Part shown: positions 38,501 through 47,450 of the stretch, one piece after another
Position numbering within the stretch: the stretch's first letter is position 1
Layout: every line of letters begins with the position of its first letter
Assembly (NCBI RefSeq): GCF_016612995.1
Contig: NZ_JAEOAH010000005.1
Span: forward strand, 124,001 to 188,000
DNA length: 64,000 nucleotides
Direction: 5' to 3'
Source: Viridibacillus soli
GTDB taxonomy: Bacteria > Bacillota > Bacilli > Bacillales_A > Planococcaceae
Made by a program: the position numbers and the translations under genes
Notes under the pieces: generated by a model
What the model saw: only the letters and a program-made list of their open reading frames with translations
Databases searched by the model: none
What the model was told of the DNA's origin: nothing

Positions 38501-39089
38501 CATGTAAAATATCAAGCACGCGATGCAAGTTATCCTCTGTTTCGAATAGCTTATGTTCGGCCTTTTTCTTACGTTGTTTATATTTCAACACACCAGCGGC
38601 TTCTTCGAAAATAGAGCGTCTATCATCCGGACGACTGTTTAATATTTCGTCTACTCGACCTTGAGAAATAATCGAGAAAGCTTCTTTTCCTAGACCAGAG
38701 TCTAAAAACAGATCCGTTATATCTTTTAATCTACATTGTTGTTTGTTCAATAAATATTCGCTATCGCCTGAACGGTATACCCGGCGTGTGACACTTACTT
38801 CGTTATACGGGATCGGCAAGCGTTCATCCTCGTTATCTAATATCAATGATACTTCTGCAAAGTTAAGCGGTTTGCGCGAGTCACTTCCAGCAAAAATGAC
38901 ATCTTCCATTTTTGCACCACGAAGAGATTTTGCGGATTGTTCTCCGAGTACCCATCGAATTGCATCCGTTACGTTACTTTTCCCACTACCATTTGGGCCA
39001 ACAACAGCTGTAACACCGGGCACAAAATCAATACCTATTCGATCGGCGAAAGATTTAAAACCAATCACTTCAAGCCGTTTAAGAAACAA
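35511..39089 (-). CDS. smc: SMC, chromosome segregation ATPase
   Basis: Core of the SMC-ScpAB condensin. Walker A 'VVGPNGSGKSNVTDAI' lies at about residues 30-45. Two long coiled coils (about 170-500 and 660-1030) flank the hinge (about 515-640, with 'GSLTGGSAKQ' after it). The C-terminal head holds the signature 'LLSGGERALTAIAL' and Walker B 'FCILDEVEAALDESN'. The 1192 residues fit. The start is TTG at 39089 after AGGAGG. It follows rnc by 2 nt. Confidence 0.97.
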   Translation of the reverse strand: MFLKRLEVIGFKSFADRIGIDFVPGVTAVVGPNGSGKSNVTDAIRWVLGEQSAKSLRGAKMEDVIFAGSDSRKPLNFAEVSLILDNEDERLPIPYNEVSVTRRVYRSGDSEYLLNKQQCRLKDITDLFLDSGLGKEAFSIISQGRVDEILNSRPDDRRSIFEEAAGVLKYKQRKKKAEHKLFETEDNLHRVLDILHELDTRIEPLQIQASAAADYLKMSKELKDIDIAVIVHDLHLLQQSLATIVDEKKQFTVTEQEHTNNMENKEKQVATIRKQITALDSLLDQAQHQLVEASSEAERWEGRKVLMAEKRHNASAQLEKLQQSLEKAQIVEQEWYAQQVDKQEQLTERQTAFQQLKKSVKQLEDNLNRSTTDIENDIEDWKNTYIDRLNEQATVKNEYKHITQQLEQQEQASFKMTNQSSEMAEELEQLTKEQRAVESKLRIVQEQLESKLAAYSACQLELTDASKQFESKQDMLFKGYQHLQQLKSRKETLAELEADFSGFFHGVKEILIARESNKLSGIHGAVAELIQVSGENTKALETALGAASQHIVTETQQDAQKAIAWLKEKRAGRATFLPKNVMKSRKVSLNSLGAAASHPSFINTADELATFDTAFQTIAENLLGNVLVAKDLQGATQIAKSCNYRYRVVTLDGDVVNTGGSLTGGSAKQQTSLFSRKAELEALTGQLAQLQTTIEQAEKVVAEQKTFVATQTVTLENLRQQGEMLRNEEFELSGHFRELEATTKRLALRVTLVATEQEDATGRSSNLQERQIAAKKRMQELTAELAEINATIEQLNVLKVQSETAHDALKEQYAEKRSELAVIQEQVSQLKQASEDVTVQYNKAHSEVNNITQEIQWLTNDESQNGPSDEEIIASITSWQQQKEELVTTIATSKEQRTTLQVTLDSCEVELKELQRVHKGLLDGLRNFDVKLSQMEFGKTALLEQLSEDYELSFEEAEREVNADVDVEISRKKVKLLKQSIAELGPVNLNAIEEFETVSERHTFLTEQRSDLMEAKETLHEAIREMDEEMTARFSETFFKIRDHFQVVFRELFGGGHADLQLLEQDNLLETGIDIVAQPPGKKLQNLSLLSGGERALTAIALLFAILKTRPVPFCILDEVEAALDESNVTRYSQYLKKFSQESQFIVITHRKGTMEGADVLYGITMQESGVSKLVSVKLEQEEPVLVGQRSE

Positions 39090-39091
39090 AT

Positions 39092-39856
39092 TTATACCTC
39101 CTGATTGTCAGCTGCCTGTTTTTGCAATTCGACCATTGCACATTGAGCGGCTCTTTGTTCAGCTTCTTTCTTCGATTTTCCGTGACCTACACCTAATTCA
39201 CGTTCATTCAATAAAACATGTGATACGAATGTGCGATTATGGGCTGGTCCGTTTTCTTTAATAATCTCATAATGAAGCGCGCCAGAATTGGCTTGCTGCA
39301 CCATTTCTTGTAGCTGGCTTTTGAAATCCATCACATGCGAAAAAGCACCGATTTCTACTTTCGGATAAACGACACGTTCTAAAAATCCAACAACTGTTTC
39401 TAGACCTTGATCTAAATATAAAGCACCGATAAATGCTTCAAAACAGTCTGCAAGAAGCGCTGGGCGCTCACGACCACCTGTTAATTCTTCACCTTTTCCA
39501 AGTAAAACATATTTCCCGAAATTTAATTCATTTGCAAAAATGACTAGTGATGGTTCGCAAACGATTGCTGCACGCAATTTTGTAAGTTCACCTTCGCTCA
39601 TTTTAGGGAATTTAAGGAAAAGAAATTTAGAGACCGATAGTTCTAGCACTGCATCTCCTAAAAACTCTAAACGTTCGTTGTCTTCATATAGTTTTCGACG
39701 ATGCTCATTCACATATGATGAATGTGTAAATGCATTGTAAAGTAAATTTGCATTATCAAAATGTAATCCTAAATCATTTAATAATTCCTCAAACTTGAGG
39801 CGTGCTTTTTCTGAAATTGCACCATTTTTTTGTGACAGTCCTTTTTTTCTCGTCAT
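39092..39856 (-). CDS. rnc: Ribonuclease III
   Basis: Double-strand-specific RNase for rRNA and scRNA maturation. The signature '[14 protein letters not shown]' lies at about residues 58-71, and the second catalytic segment '[21 protein letters not shown]' near 128. A C-terminal dsRNA-binding domain covers about 175-250 ('[15 protein letters not shown]'). The frame is open up to 39955, but that part overlaps the acpP terminator. The ATG at 39856, 9 nt after AGAAGG, gives 254 residues, close to the B. subtilis length. ATG 39862 is an alternative. Confidence 0.95.
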   Translation of the reverse strand: MTRKKGLSQKNGAISEKARLKFEELLNDLGLHFDNANLLYNAFTHSSYVNEHRRKLYEDNERLEFLGDAVLELSVSKFLFLKFPKMSEGELTKLRAAIVCEPSLVIFANELNFGKYVLLGKGEELTGGRERPALLADCFEAFIGALYLDQGLETVVGFLERVVYPKVEIGAFSHVMDFKSQLQEMVQQANSGALHYEIIKENGPAHNRTFVSHVLLNERELGVGHGKSKKEAEQRAAQCAMVELQKQAADNQEV

Positions 39857-39929
39857 CGTCATCAACCTTCTTATCTTCCTTTTGTTTCTCCTATCTAGTT
39901 TACCGTTTTCTTCCGCAATGTGCAAAAGC

Positions 39930-39968
39930 AAAAAAGGCACTTCCCTCAAAATCAAGAAAGAAGTGCCT
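39930..39968 (-). terminator. Rho-independent terminator of acpP
   Basis: Perfect 9-bp arms AGGCACTTC and GAAGTGCCT followed by six T on the minus strand. It lies 14 nt after the acpP stop and ends the fap/fab operon before rnc. Confidence 0.85.
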
Positions 39969-39982
39969 CTAGCAATGTATAA

Positions 39983-40219
39983 TTAGCTAATTTTGCTTTC
40001 GATGAATGATACCGCATTTCCTACAGTTGCAATTTTCTCTGCATCCTCGTCGTCAATTTGCATATCGAATTCTTCTTCAAGTTCCATTACTAGTTCTACT
40101 ACATCTAGTGAATCCGCACCTAAATCATCACGGAAAGAAGCTTCTAATTTTACTTCGCTCTCGTCGACGCCTAAACGGTCAACGACTACTTTAGTTACAC
40201 GTTCTATAACAGTTGCCAA
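39983..40219 (-). CDS. acpP: Acyl carrier protein
   Basis: Carries growing acyl chains on a phosphopantetheine arm. The modified Ser is in '[17 protein letters not shown]' (Ser near residue 36). The TTG at 40219, 6 nt after GGGGAGGTG, gives 78 residues starting [17 protein letters not shown], in line with the 77 residues of B. subtilis. A GTG nine bases upstream is part of the Shine-Dalgarno. It follows fabG and is followed by a terminator. Confidence 0.96.
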   Translation of the reverse strand: MATVIERVTKVVVDRLGVDESEVKLEASFRDDLGADSLDVVELVMELEEEFDMQIDDEDAEKIATVGNAVSFIESKIS

Positions 40220-40277
40220 ATCTGTCACCTCCCCTCAATGATTATACATAAAATACCCGATAGTTCATAGACATATG

Positions 40278-41024
40278 TTACATGACCATTCCACCATCTA
40301 CATGGATTGTTTGCCCTGTAATATAACTTGCATCATCCGAAGCCAAGAAGATGACAACTTTTGCTACATCAGCAGGATCTCCAAGCTTCGCTAATGGAAT
40401 TTGTCCAAGCATATGCTCTTTTACTTCAGCAGGCAACTCATCTGTCATTTCTGTAGCGATAAAACCAGGTGCTACAGCATTAACATAAATATTACGTGCT
40501 GCTAATTCTTTTGCAGATGTTTTTGTTAAACCAATAACTCCTGCTTTTGCTGCAACATAGTTTGCTTGACCTGCATTGCCAGCAACACCAACGATTGAAG
40601 CAATATTAACAATACGCCCTGCACGTTGCTTCATCATTTGGCGAGAAACAGCTTTCGTACATAAGAATACACCTTTTAAGTTTGTATTCATAACGTCATC
40701 CCAGTCCTGTTCCTTCATTCGCATTAATAAATTATCACGTGTAATACCTGCATTATTAACAAGAATATCTAGGGATCCGAATGTATCAGTTGCAGCTTTC
40801 ATTAAAGCAGTTACTTCATCTGCATCCGCTACATTTGCTTGTACCGCAATCGCTTCGCCACCATTTGCAGTAATTTCTGCAACGACTTCCTCAGCCTTCG
40901 CTTGACTACCACTATAGTTGACGACAACGCGCGCACCTTGTTCTGCTAAAGCTAGTGCAATGGCGCGGCCAATCCCTCTAGATCCACCCGTTACAACTGC
41001 TGTTTTCCCATCTAGCTTCTTCAT
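40278..41024 (-). CDS. fabG: FabG, 3-oxoacyl-ACP reductase
   Basis: NADPH-dependent reduction of 3-oxoacyl-ACP in fatty acid elongation. This is an SDR fold with '[14 protein letters not shown]' (near 11), 'NNAGITRDN' (near 90), catalytic Ser in 'NIASIVG', and the Tyr-Lys pair in 'NYVAAKAG' (near 153). The ATG at 41024 (248 residues) lies 8 nt after AAGGAG and overlaps the fabD stop as TGATG. An upstream GTG at 41033 is less likely. Confidence 0.96.
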   Translation of the reverse strand: MKKLDGKTAVVTGGSRGIGRAIALALAEQGARVVVNYSGSQAKAEEVVAEITANGGEAIAVQANVADADEVTALMKAATDTFGSLDILVNNAGITRDNLLMRMKEQDWDDVMNTNLKGVFLCTKAVSRQMMKQRAGRIVNIASIVGVAGNAGQANYVAAKAGVIGLTKTSAKELAARNIYVNAVAPGFIATEMTDELPAEVKEHMLGQIPLAKLGDPADVAKVVIFLASDDASYITGQTIHVDGGMVM

Positions 41025-41968
41025 CAAGACCACTCCTTCGACGCTTCTACTACTTGCTCAAATGTTGCCCCGTCATAAACGCAGTACGTCTTCACTTGAC
41101 GGTCTATTTTTTTTACCAGTCCGCTTAATACTTTTCCAGGACCACATTCGATGAACACATCAACGCCTAAGTCAAGCATTTTCCGAACAGAATCCTCCCA
41201 TAATACTGGTGAGTATAATTGTTCAACTAACAACTGCTGGATTTTAGCTTTTTCTGTTACTGGTTCGGCCATAACATTTGAGATCACAGGAATTTGAGCA
41301 TCCTGCATCTCTTTTCGCTGTAAATTCTCCTGCAATTTCCCAGCAGCAGGACGCATCAATTCTGAATGGAAAGGTCCACTCACGACTAGTGGAAGAGCTC
41401 GTTTAGCTCCAGCTTCCTTCGCCTTCACACTTGCCTCATCTACACCAGCCTTCGTACCAGAAATTACAATTTGTCCCGGACAATTTAAGTTGGCTAGCTG
41501 TACGACTTTGCCTGAAGCCGTTACTTCATCCGTCACAGCTTGTAGTACATCACGTTCTAATCCTAAAATAGCAGCCATTGCACCTTCACCCGCTGGTACT
41601 GCTTCGTTCATGAACATTCCTCGACTATGTACAGCTTGCACGCCATCCTCAAATGACAGTACATCAGAGGCTACTAGTGCTGTATATTCACCTAAGCTAT
41701 GTCCTGCTGTGTAATCTGGTGTAATACCAGCTTGTTTCAATTTGTCTGCAATCATCGCACTTGTCGTTAACAATGCCGGCTGTGCATTATATGTCAGTGT
41801 CAACTCTTCAGCCGGTCCTTCAAGCATTAATTTTGATAATGTGTAGCCTAGTAAATCATCTGCTTTGTCATAATAAGCTTTACATTCTAGTTGCCCAGAG
41901 ACAAATTCTGCCCCCATGCCAACTGATTGTGAACCTTGTCCTGGAAAAATAAAAGCGATTTTCGTCAT
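41024..41968 (-). CDS. fabD: FabD, malonyl-CoA:ACP transacylase
   Basis: Transfers malonyl from CoA to ACP to supply fatty acid synthesis. It begins '[16 protein letters not shown]'. The nucleophile Ser is in '[11 protein letters not shown]' (near 90) and the catalytic His in 'SGPFHSELM' (near 200). The 314 residues fit. It lies 2 nt after plsX and overlaps fabG by one base. Confidence 0.97.
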   Translation of the reverse strand: MTKIAFIFPGQGSQSVGMGAEFVSGQLECKAYYDKADDLLGYTLSKLMLEGPAEELTLTYNAQPALLTTSAMIADKLKQAGITPDYTAGHSLGEYTALVASDVLSFEDGVQAVHSRGMFMNEAVPAGEGAMAAILGLERDVLQAVTDEVTASGKVVQLANLNCPGQIVISGTKAGVDEASVKAKEAGAKRALPLVVSGPFHSELMRPAAGKLQENLQRKEMQDAQIPVISNVMAEPVTEKAKIQQLLVEQLYSPVLWEDSVRKMLDLGVDVFIECGPGKVLSGLVKKIDRQVKTYCVYDGATFEQVVEASKEWS

Positions 41969-41970
41969 AA

Positions 41971-42957
41971 TTAGTTCTCCTTTGAAATTGTGGAATCAAT
42001 CGTTGCGCATACATTGTGTTTGACCATTATATTTGCTTGGCGAATAGCACTTGCAAAAGCTGTAGCATTTGATGAACCATGCGCTTTTACTACTGGTGCT
42101 TTCAAGCCAAATAACGCGGCTCCACCGTATTCTGTATAGTCCATTTTTGTTTTAATTTCTTTTAAATTACTTTTCATCATTAGAGCAGCAACTTTCGTTT
42201 TACCAGAAGCCATAAACGCTTCTTTTAACATAGAAAAAACGCTACCAACTGTACCTTCGATTGTTTTTAACACCATATTACCTGTAAAGCCGTCTGTTAC
42301 AACAACATCTGCAGCACCGTTTAATAATTCACGTGCTTCAACATTACCGATAAAGTTAATTGGCGCTTCTTTTAATAAACCAAACGCTGCCTTCGTAAGC
42401 TCGTTCCCTTTTTTATCTTCTGTGCCGATATTCAGTAAGCCGACTGTAGGGTTTTTAATTTCACGTACTTGTTGTGCGTAAATACTTGCCATAATGGCAT
42501 ATTGTGCTAGGTTTTCTGGTTTTGCATCTGCATTTGAACCGAGGTCTAGCATATCAAATCCCTTACCATCTAAGGTTGGCAGTGTAGTTGATAATGCAGG
42601 TCGTTCAATACCTTTTATACGCCCAACAACGAATAATCCAGCAGCCATTAATGCACCGGTATTCCCTGCTGATACACAAGCATCTGCTACACCAGTTTTT
42701 ACTGCTTCAGCCATCTTCACCATTGAAGCATCTTTTTTACGGCGTACGGCACGAACAGGTTCGTCATCACCTTCAATTACTTCTTCACAGTTAATGACTG
42801 TTAAGCGTTCATGTTCTTTTAAAAAAGGTTGCATCGCTTGGTGTTGACCATATAATTGGATTTCGATATCTGATGATGCTTCTAATGCTTTATACACGCC
42901 TTCGATAATAGCTTGTGGTGCGTTGTCGCCACCCATGCCGTCTATTGCGATTTTCAT
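41971..42957 (-). CDS. plsX: PlsX, phosphate acyltransferase
   Basis: Converts acyl-ACP to acyl-phosphate, the acyl donor for PlsY in phospholipid synthesis. It begins '[20 protein letters not shown]', with '[14 protein letters not shown]' near 98 and '[17 protein letters not shown]' near 220, all diagnostic. The 328 residues fit. The start overlaps the fapR stop by 4 bases, so repressor and first enzyme are coupled. Confidence 0.97.
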   Translation of the reverse strand: MKIAIDGMGGDNAPQAIIEGVYKALEASSDIEIQLYGQHQAMQPFLKEHERLTVINCEEVIEGDDEPVRAVRRKKDASMVKMAEAVKTGVADACVSAGNTGALMAAGLFVVGRIKGIERPALSTTLPTLDGKGFDMLDLGSNADAKPENLAQYAIMASIYAQQVREIKNPTVGLLNIGTEDKKGNELTKAAFGLLKEAPINFIGNVEARELLNGAADVVVTDGFTGNMVLKTIEGTVGSVFSMLKEAFMASGKTKVAALMMKSNLKEIKTKMDYTEYGGAALFGLKAPVVKAHGSSNATAFASAIRQANIMVKHNVCATIDSTISKEN

Positions 42958-43532
42958 TGATTTCCACCTTGTCCTTTCGTACGATACATTTCGAACTTTC
43001 CTGCGAAAACAACTTCGTTTTCAACAGTGGATGTTAACTCGATAAATGTACGACTTTTGCTGTCATCCTTGCCAGTGACAAGCGCTTTTGAAATAACTCT
43101 GTCACCCGCTCTTACTGGTTTCACAAAGTGAATTTCTGAATGCACGGTTAAGGCTAAGTCATCATCAATCACTGCCACAGCTAGTGAGTTTGCTTGGGCA
43201 AATAGATGATGCCCCCTTGCAATGCCGTTACGCTGGAAGACATGCTCTTCTTTCACGTCAAAAATGGAAAGGGCTCTTTCATCTAATTCAATATCTATAA
43301 TGTCACCAATCACTTCATCGATTGGTAGAGATTTTACATCGTTTTCAAAATTATGAGCAGCAACGTCTTTAATGCGTTCACGAAGTTCTGGAATCGATAA
43401 TTCCATTCGATCTAAACGAATCGTTTGCACGCTTACTTTAAATTGACTAGCTAGCTGTTCATCGGTGACGAATGGGTTATCTATAATTGTTTGCTGTAAT
43501 AATTTTTGTCGTTCTTTTTTAGAATACTTCAT
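42954..43532 (-). CDS. fapR: FapR, fatty acid and phospholipid biosynthesis repressor
   Basis: Represses fatty acid and phospholipid genes and is released by malonyl-CoA. The N-terminal HTH (about residues 15-45, '[21 protein letters not shown]') is linked to a thioesterase-like hotdog domain (about 70-190) with '[19 protein letters not shown]'. The ATG at 43532 (192 residues) lies 6 nt after AAGGTGGCG; a GTG twelve bases upstream is inside that site. A FapR operator and promoter lie just upstream, so it is autoregulated. Confidence 0.97.
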   Translation of the reverse strand: MKYSKKERQKLLQQTIIDNPFVTDEQLASQFKVSVQTIRLDRMELSIPELRERIKDVAAHNFENDVKSLPIDEVIGDIIDIELDERALSIFDVKEEHVFQRNGIARGHHLFAQANSLAVAVIDDDLALTVHSEIHFVKPVRAGDRVISKALVTGKDDSKSRTFIELTSTVENEVVFAGKFEMYRTKGQGGNQ

Positions 43533-43556
43533 TTTTTTCGCCACCTTTTTAAAAAA

Positions 43557-43573
43557 TTAGCACTTGGTACTAA
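43557..43573 (-). promoter_or_regulatory. FapR operator
   Basis: Minus strand TTAGTACCAAGTGCTAA, a near-perfect palindrome that fits the known FapR consensus TTAGTACCNGNTACTAA in all but two bases of the arms and centre. It lies 5-21 nt downstream of the -10 and so covers the transcription start, the usual position for repression. Confidence 0.85.
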
Positions 43574-43577
43574 CATC

Positions 43578-43606
43578 AGTATATAAATTAAAAAAAGAGA
43601 ATGCAA
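43578..43606 (-). promoter_or_regulatory. Candidate sigma-A promoter of fapR-plsX-fabD-fabG-acpP
   Basis: TTGCAT (43601-43606) and TATACT (43578-43583) with 17-bp spacing on the minus strand, directly before the FapR operator. Confidence 0.7.
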
Positions 43607-43624
43607 GAGTTGTTTCAAACTCTT
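43605..43624 (-). terminator. Possible recG terminator hairpin
   Basis: Perfect 7-bp arms AAGAGTT and AACTCTT with a 6-nt loop, about 40 nt after the recG stop. Only GCATTCTCTTTTTTT follows, so the T tract is displaced. Its last bases overlap the fapR -35. Confidence 0.4.
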
Positions 43625-43662
43625 TTTTCGCATCCTCCTCTTTTTAACATAAAAATTTCACA

Positions 43663-45711
43663 TCAATCAATACGATCTCCGTTTAACACACCCGATTCTT
43701 CTAACATATTGCGAAGCTGTGCATAGTCATCCACTTGCCAAAAATCTTCAGTGGAAAGAAGCTTTTCAGCATCTTGACGTGCTACTTCTAATGCTCTGTA
43801 ATCATGGACGAGATCTGCCATTTTAAATTCTGGAAGCCCACTTTGTTTTTTCCCGAAGAAATCTCCAGGGCCACGTAATTCTAAATCTTTTTCTGCAAGG
43901 CGAAAACCATCGTTTGTTTCCGTCATTGAAATCATACGCTCTTTGCCATCCTCTGATTTCGGATCTGCTAATAACACGCAATAAGATTGATGCTTTCCAC
44001 GGCCCACACGACCTCGTAGCTGATGGAGCTGAGCCAGACCGAAGCGTTCTGCATCATAGACAATCATAAAAGTCGCATTTGGTACGTTCACACCGACTTC
44101 TACAACGGTTGTTGAAACAAGTACATTCAACTGGCCTTCGCTGAACTCACGCATGACAGCATCCTTCTCATCCGCCGGTAAACGACCATGCATTAAGCCA
44201 ACTTTAAATTTCTCACGAAATAAGGTTGTCAATTGAGTATAGACATCGACTGCATTTTGCACATCTAATTTATCCGATTCTTCGATTAGCGGACAAATGA
44301 CATACGCTTGTCGTCCCATTGCTAATTCCTTAGCCATCTGATTTACTACTTGGTTAAATTGCTCTTTTTTCGACCAATGTGTTTCGATTTCTTTTCGACC
44401 TGCAGGCAATTCATCAATAATCGACACATCCATTTCACCAAATGCCGTTATAGACAAAGTTCGCGGAATTGGCGTAGCCGTCATAAAGAGCACGTCAGGA
44501 CTTTCTCCTTTATCACGTAAAATACGACGCTGCTCTACACCAAATCGATGCTGTTCATCTGTAATAACAAGTCCAAGCTTATGAAATTCGACATCCGGCT
44601 GAATTAATGCATGTGTGCCAATTAAAATATCAATATCACCGTTTTTTAATTGTTCGAGCAGTATACGGCGAGCCTTCGTTTTAGTAGAGCCTGATAACAG
44701 CGCCACTTCGACTCCGAGTGGTCTCAACCATTCATCAAGCGATTCCCCGTGCTGCTCAGCTAAAATTTCAGTCGGAGCCATTAAAGCACCTTGGAAGCCC
44801 GCTGTCACTGCAGCGTATAAAGCAATTGCTGCAACGATCGTTTTCCCAGATCCAACATCCCCTTGTAAAAGACGATTCATACGATGAGGCTCAAGCAAAT
44901 CTCGACATATTTCATTGACGACCTTTTTTTGCGCGTTTGTTAATTCATAAGGTAGTGTCGTGAAAAATTCCTTCAATTTGACTAATTCGTAGTTAATGGA
45001 TAAACCATGTTCTTGCTCTTTACGGATTTTCCGCAACGCTTGAATTCTTAATTGAAACTGCAAGAGTTCTTCATATACAAATCGCCTTCTCGCTTGCTTC
45101 GCATGATTTGCATCTACCGGAAAATGCACACCTTCTAATGCTTCTGTAATAGGTAATAATTTATATGCTGTGCGCAATTGGCTAGGTAATGTTTCCGGGA
45201 CTTCCGCACTCGTATCATCGAGTACTTGGCGCATATAGTTGCGGAATTTCTTTTGATGCATATTACCCTTTAAGCTATAAACTGGCTCGAAGTCCGCATG
45301 ATCCATCTTAGGACCAAATGTAATTTGCGTGCCATTGATAACTTGGCGACCGCGATCCCATTTTCCTGTTACTGTCGCAATAGAACCGGGTATCATTTTA
45401 TTTTTTAAGTATAATTGGTTGAAGAAGACGATTTTAATTAAATGGCGGCCTACAAGCATTTGCACTTGTAGACGCGATTTATTTTTACCAGAAAAAAAAA
45501 CTGCTGGTTCACTTTCGATGCGTCCTTCAACCGTAACTCGTTCATTATGTGGCGTTTCCGCTAAATCCTTCAACCGAAAATCTTCGTGGCGATAAGGAAA
45601 AGTCCATAGCAGGTCATTGTAAGTTTCAATGCCCATGCTATGAAGTGCTTCTCCTGTTCCTTTTCCGACACCTTTTAAATTCGTGACAGACTGCTGTAAA
45701 TTATCATTCAC
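43663..45711 (-). CDS. recG: RecG, ATP-dependent DNA helicase
   Basis: Remodels stalled forks and branched recombination intermediates. An N-terminal wedge/OB domain (about residues 55-160) precedes the two helicase lobes. These show 'LLQGDVGSGKTIVAAIAL' (near 292), 'VITDEQHRFGVEQR' (near 390), 'FMTATPIPRTLSITAFG' (near 420) and 'QLHQLRGRVGRGKHQSYC' (near 575). The frame is open to 45849 inside sdaAA. The GTG at 45711 gives 682 residues, equal to B. subtilis RecG. Its stop-start overlap with sdaAA suggests coupling. Confidence 0.95.
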   Translation of the reverse strand: MNDNLQQSVTNLKGVGKGTGEALHSMGIETYNDLLWTFPYRHEDFRLKDLAETPHNERVTVEGRIESEPAVFFSGKNKSRLQVQMLVGRHLIKIVFFNQLYLKNKMIPGSIATVTGKWDRGRQVINGTQITFGPKMDHADFEPVYSLKGNMHQKKFRNYMRQVLDDTSAEVPETLPSQLRTAYKLLPITEALEGVHFPVDANHAKQARRRFVYEELLQFQLRIQALRKIRKEQEHGLSINYELVKLKEFFTTLPYELTNAQKKVVNEICRDLLEPHRMNRLLQGDVGSGKTIVAAIALYAAVTAGFQGALMAPTEILAEQHGESLDEWLRPLGVEVALLSGSTKTKARRILLEQLKNGDIDILIGTHALIQPDVEFHKLGLVITDEQHRFGVEQRRILRDKGESPDVLFMTATPIPRTLSITAFGEMDVSIIDELPAGRKEIETHWSKKEQFNQVVNQMAKELAMGRQAYVICPLIEESDKLDVQNAVDVYTQLTTLFREKFKVGLMHGRLPADEKDAVMREFSEGQLNVLVSTTVVEVGVNVPNATFMIVYDAERFGLAQLHQLRGRVGRGKHQSYCVLLADPKSEDGKERMISMTETNDGFRLAEKDLELRGPGDFFGKKQSGLPEFKMADLVHDYRALEVARQDAEKLLSTEDFWQVDDYAQLRNMLEESGVLNGDRID

Positions 45712-46600
45712 TTTGCAGCACTGCCCCTCCAAATATTTTCGCCTCAAGTGCTCTACCTGTAGGTGTTGCAGCAAGGCCCCCTTGTCCAGTTTCTCTAAGT
45801 GCAGAAGGCATAGTACGTCCAATACGGTACATAGCATCAATGACTTCATCCGTTGGAATTCGACTTGTCACACCTGCTAATGCCATATCAGCAGCAACAA
45901 TTGCATTAGCTGCTCCCATAGCATTACGTTTTACGCAAGGCACTTCTACAAGACCTGCTACAGGATCACAAACGAGACCAAGCATATTTTTCAATGAAAT
46001 CGAAAATGCATCTGCGCTTTGTTGTGGTGTACCTCCTGCCATTTCTACGATTGCCGCTGCAGCCATTGCCGCTGCAGAACCTACTTCGGCCTGACAACCA
46101 CCTGCTGCACCTGAGATGGATGCATTATTTGCTACGACAAAACCAAACGCACCGGAAGTGAATAAATAACGAATCATTTGTTCCTTCGTTGGCTTTAATT
46201 TATTTTTCACAGCGAAAAGAGTACCTGGTACGACACCTGCAGAACCTGCTGTTGGCGTTGCACAAATCGTACCCATTGCAGCATTTACTTCATTCGTTGC
46301 AACCGCTTTACTTACGGCATCTAATAGAAGATCCCCTGCTAAAGATTTCCCTGTTGCAATATACTTCTGAAGTAGGACAGCATCTCCGCCAGTTAAGCCT
46401 GTCACAGAATGCACACCTTTTAGACCACGTTCAACCGCTTCTTCCATAACAGTTAAATTACGCGTCATTTGCTTCATAATTTCTTCACGTGTACGTTCCG
46501 TTATTAACATTTCTTGCTCAATCATAATTTCTGAAATGAGCTTATTTTCATGCTCGGCTAATGCCACAAGCTCTCTAACATTATGAAATAATACTTCCAT
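45704..46600 (-). CDS. sdaAA: L-serine dehydratase, alpha subunit
   Basis: Iron-sulfur enzyme that converts L-serine to pyruvate and ammonia. Cluster cysteines are expected in 'GTICATPTAGSAG', 'GGCQAEVGSA', 'LVCDPVAG' and 'VPCVKRNAMGA', all present. The 298 residues match the two-subunit Bacillus form. It follows sdaAB by 11 nt and precedes recG. Confidence 0.96.
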   Translation of the reverse strand: MEVLFHNVRELVALAEHENKLISEIMIEQEMLITERTREEIMKQMTRNLTVMEEAVERGLKGVHSVTGLTGGDAVLLQKYIATGKSLAGDLLLDAVSKAVATNEVNAAMGTICATPTAGSAGVVPGTLFAVKNKLKPTKEQMIRYLFTSGAFGFVVANNASISGAAGGCQAEVGSAAAMAAAAIVEMAGGTPQQSADAFSISLKNMLGLVCDPVAGLVEVPCVKRNAMGAANAIVAADMALAGVTSRIPTDEVIDAMYRIGRTMPSALRETGQGGLAATPTGRALEAKIFGGAVLQSE

Positions 46601-46611
46601 CGTTCTACCTC

Positions 46612-47274
46612 CTAGTTTTTAATTCGTGTTACTTTTGTAATATTCGGTAGAGTTGACATTTCATCTAAAATGGAAGTGTCGATATTTTGGTCAACTTCAA
46701 TAACCATTAACGCCATATTGCCACGTTCTTTTCGTGATACTTCCATATGCCCAATATTGATGTTATGCCCCGCTAAACAGTTGGCAACAGCCGCAATACA
46801 ACCTGCACGGTCATCATGCACGACAAGAATTGCCGGCATACCACCTGATAAACGTAGCGGAAAACCATTTAACTCTGTAATTTCAATGCTTCCTCCACCA
46901 ATCGAAATACCGACCATCGACATTTCTGCATCGTCATCTCCAATAACGAGACGAGCTGTGTTCGGGTGCTCTGTATGCGCCGTTTCTGGTATAAATTTAA
47001 ATGTTAAGTCTGCTTTTTCTGCATCTGCAAAAGCTGTTTTAATCCGTTCATCAAATGTATCGTAATCTAACAGACCGCCGATTATTGCTACGTCTGTCCC
47101 GTGTCCTTTATATGTTTCTGCAAAAGAGCCATATAGATGGATTTTCGCCCACTTTGGCTGACGCCCAAACAAATCACGCGCGACGCGACCAATTCGTGCT
47201 GCACCAGCCGTATGCGATGAAGATGGTCCAATCATAACCGGCCCGATAATATCAAATACTGATGTATATTTCAT
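46612..47274 (-). CDS. sdaAB: L-serine dehydratase, beta subunit
   Basis: Partner of SdaAA (220 residues). The N-terminal domain starts 'FDIIGPVMIGPSSSHTAGAARIG', the serine-binding segment. The C-terminal ACT domain (about 148-220, 'LVVHDDRAGCIAAVANCLAG') may sense an amino acid. It has a plausible promoter directly upstream. Confidence 0.96.
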   Translation of the reverse strand: MKYTSVFDIIGPVMIGPSSSHTAGAARIGRVARDLFGRQPKWAKIHLYGSFAETYKGHGTDVAIIGGLLDYDTFDERIKTAFADAEKADLTFKFIPETAHTEHPNTARLVIGDDDAEMSMVGISIGGGSIEITELNGFPLRLSGGMPAILVVHDDRAGCIAAVANCLAGHNINIGHMEVSRKERGNMALMVIEVDQNIDTSILDEMSTLPNITKVTRIKN

Positions 47275-47315
47275 AAGAAATTGCCCCCTTGCTCTTTGTT
47301 GATAAGCGTATCACC

Positions 47316-47345
47316 ATTCTACATGAAAATTTAGGTGTGTACCAA
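47316..47345 (-). promoter_or_regulatory. Candidate promoter of sdaAB-sdaAA-recG
   Basis: TTGGTA (47340-47345) and TAGAAT (47316-47321) with 18-bp spacing on the minus strand, between the fakA terminator and sdaAB. Confidence 0.4.
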
Positions 47346-47360
47346 GTATTTGATACAGCG

Positions 47361-47397
47361 CAAAAAAGTAGCTCACTATAATAGCGAGCTACTTTTG
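47361..47397 (-). terminator. Rho-independent terminator of asp23-fakA
   Basis: Arms AAAGTAGCTCGCTAT and ATAGTGAGCTACTTT, with one G-U pair, followed by TTTTG on the minus strand. It lies about 50 nt after the fakA stop. Confidence 0.85.
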
Positions 47398-47450
47398 CAT
47401 AACTGTTCAATTGATATGCTCCGAAGATTTTAAAAACTTCCTGAGTTTCC

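Noticed and set aside
39857-39955. N-terminal extension of RNase III
   Set aside because: It overlaps the acpP terminator hairpin, and the family N-terminus fits the ATG at 39856.
45712-45849. 46-codon N-terminal extension of recG
   Set aside because: It lies inside sdaAA and would make RecG longer than its family; the GTG at 45711 gives the expected 682 residues.
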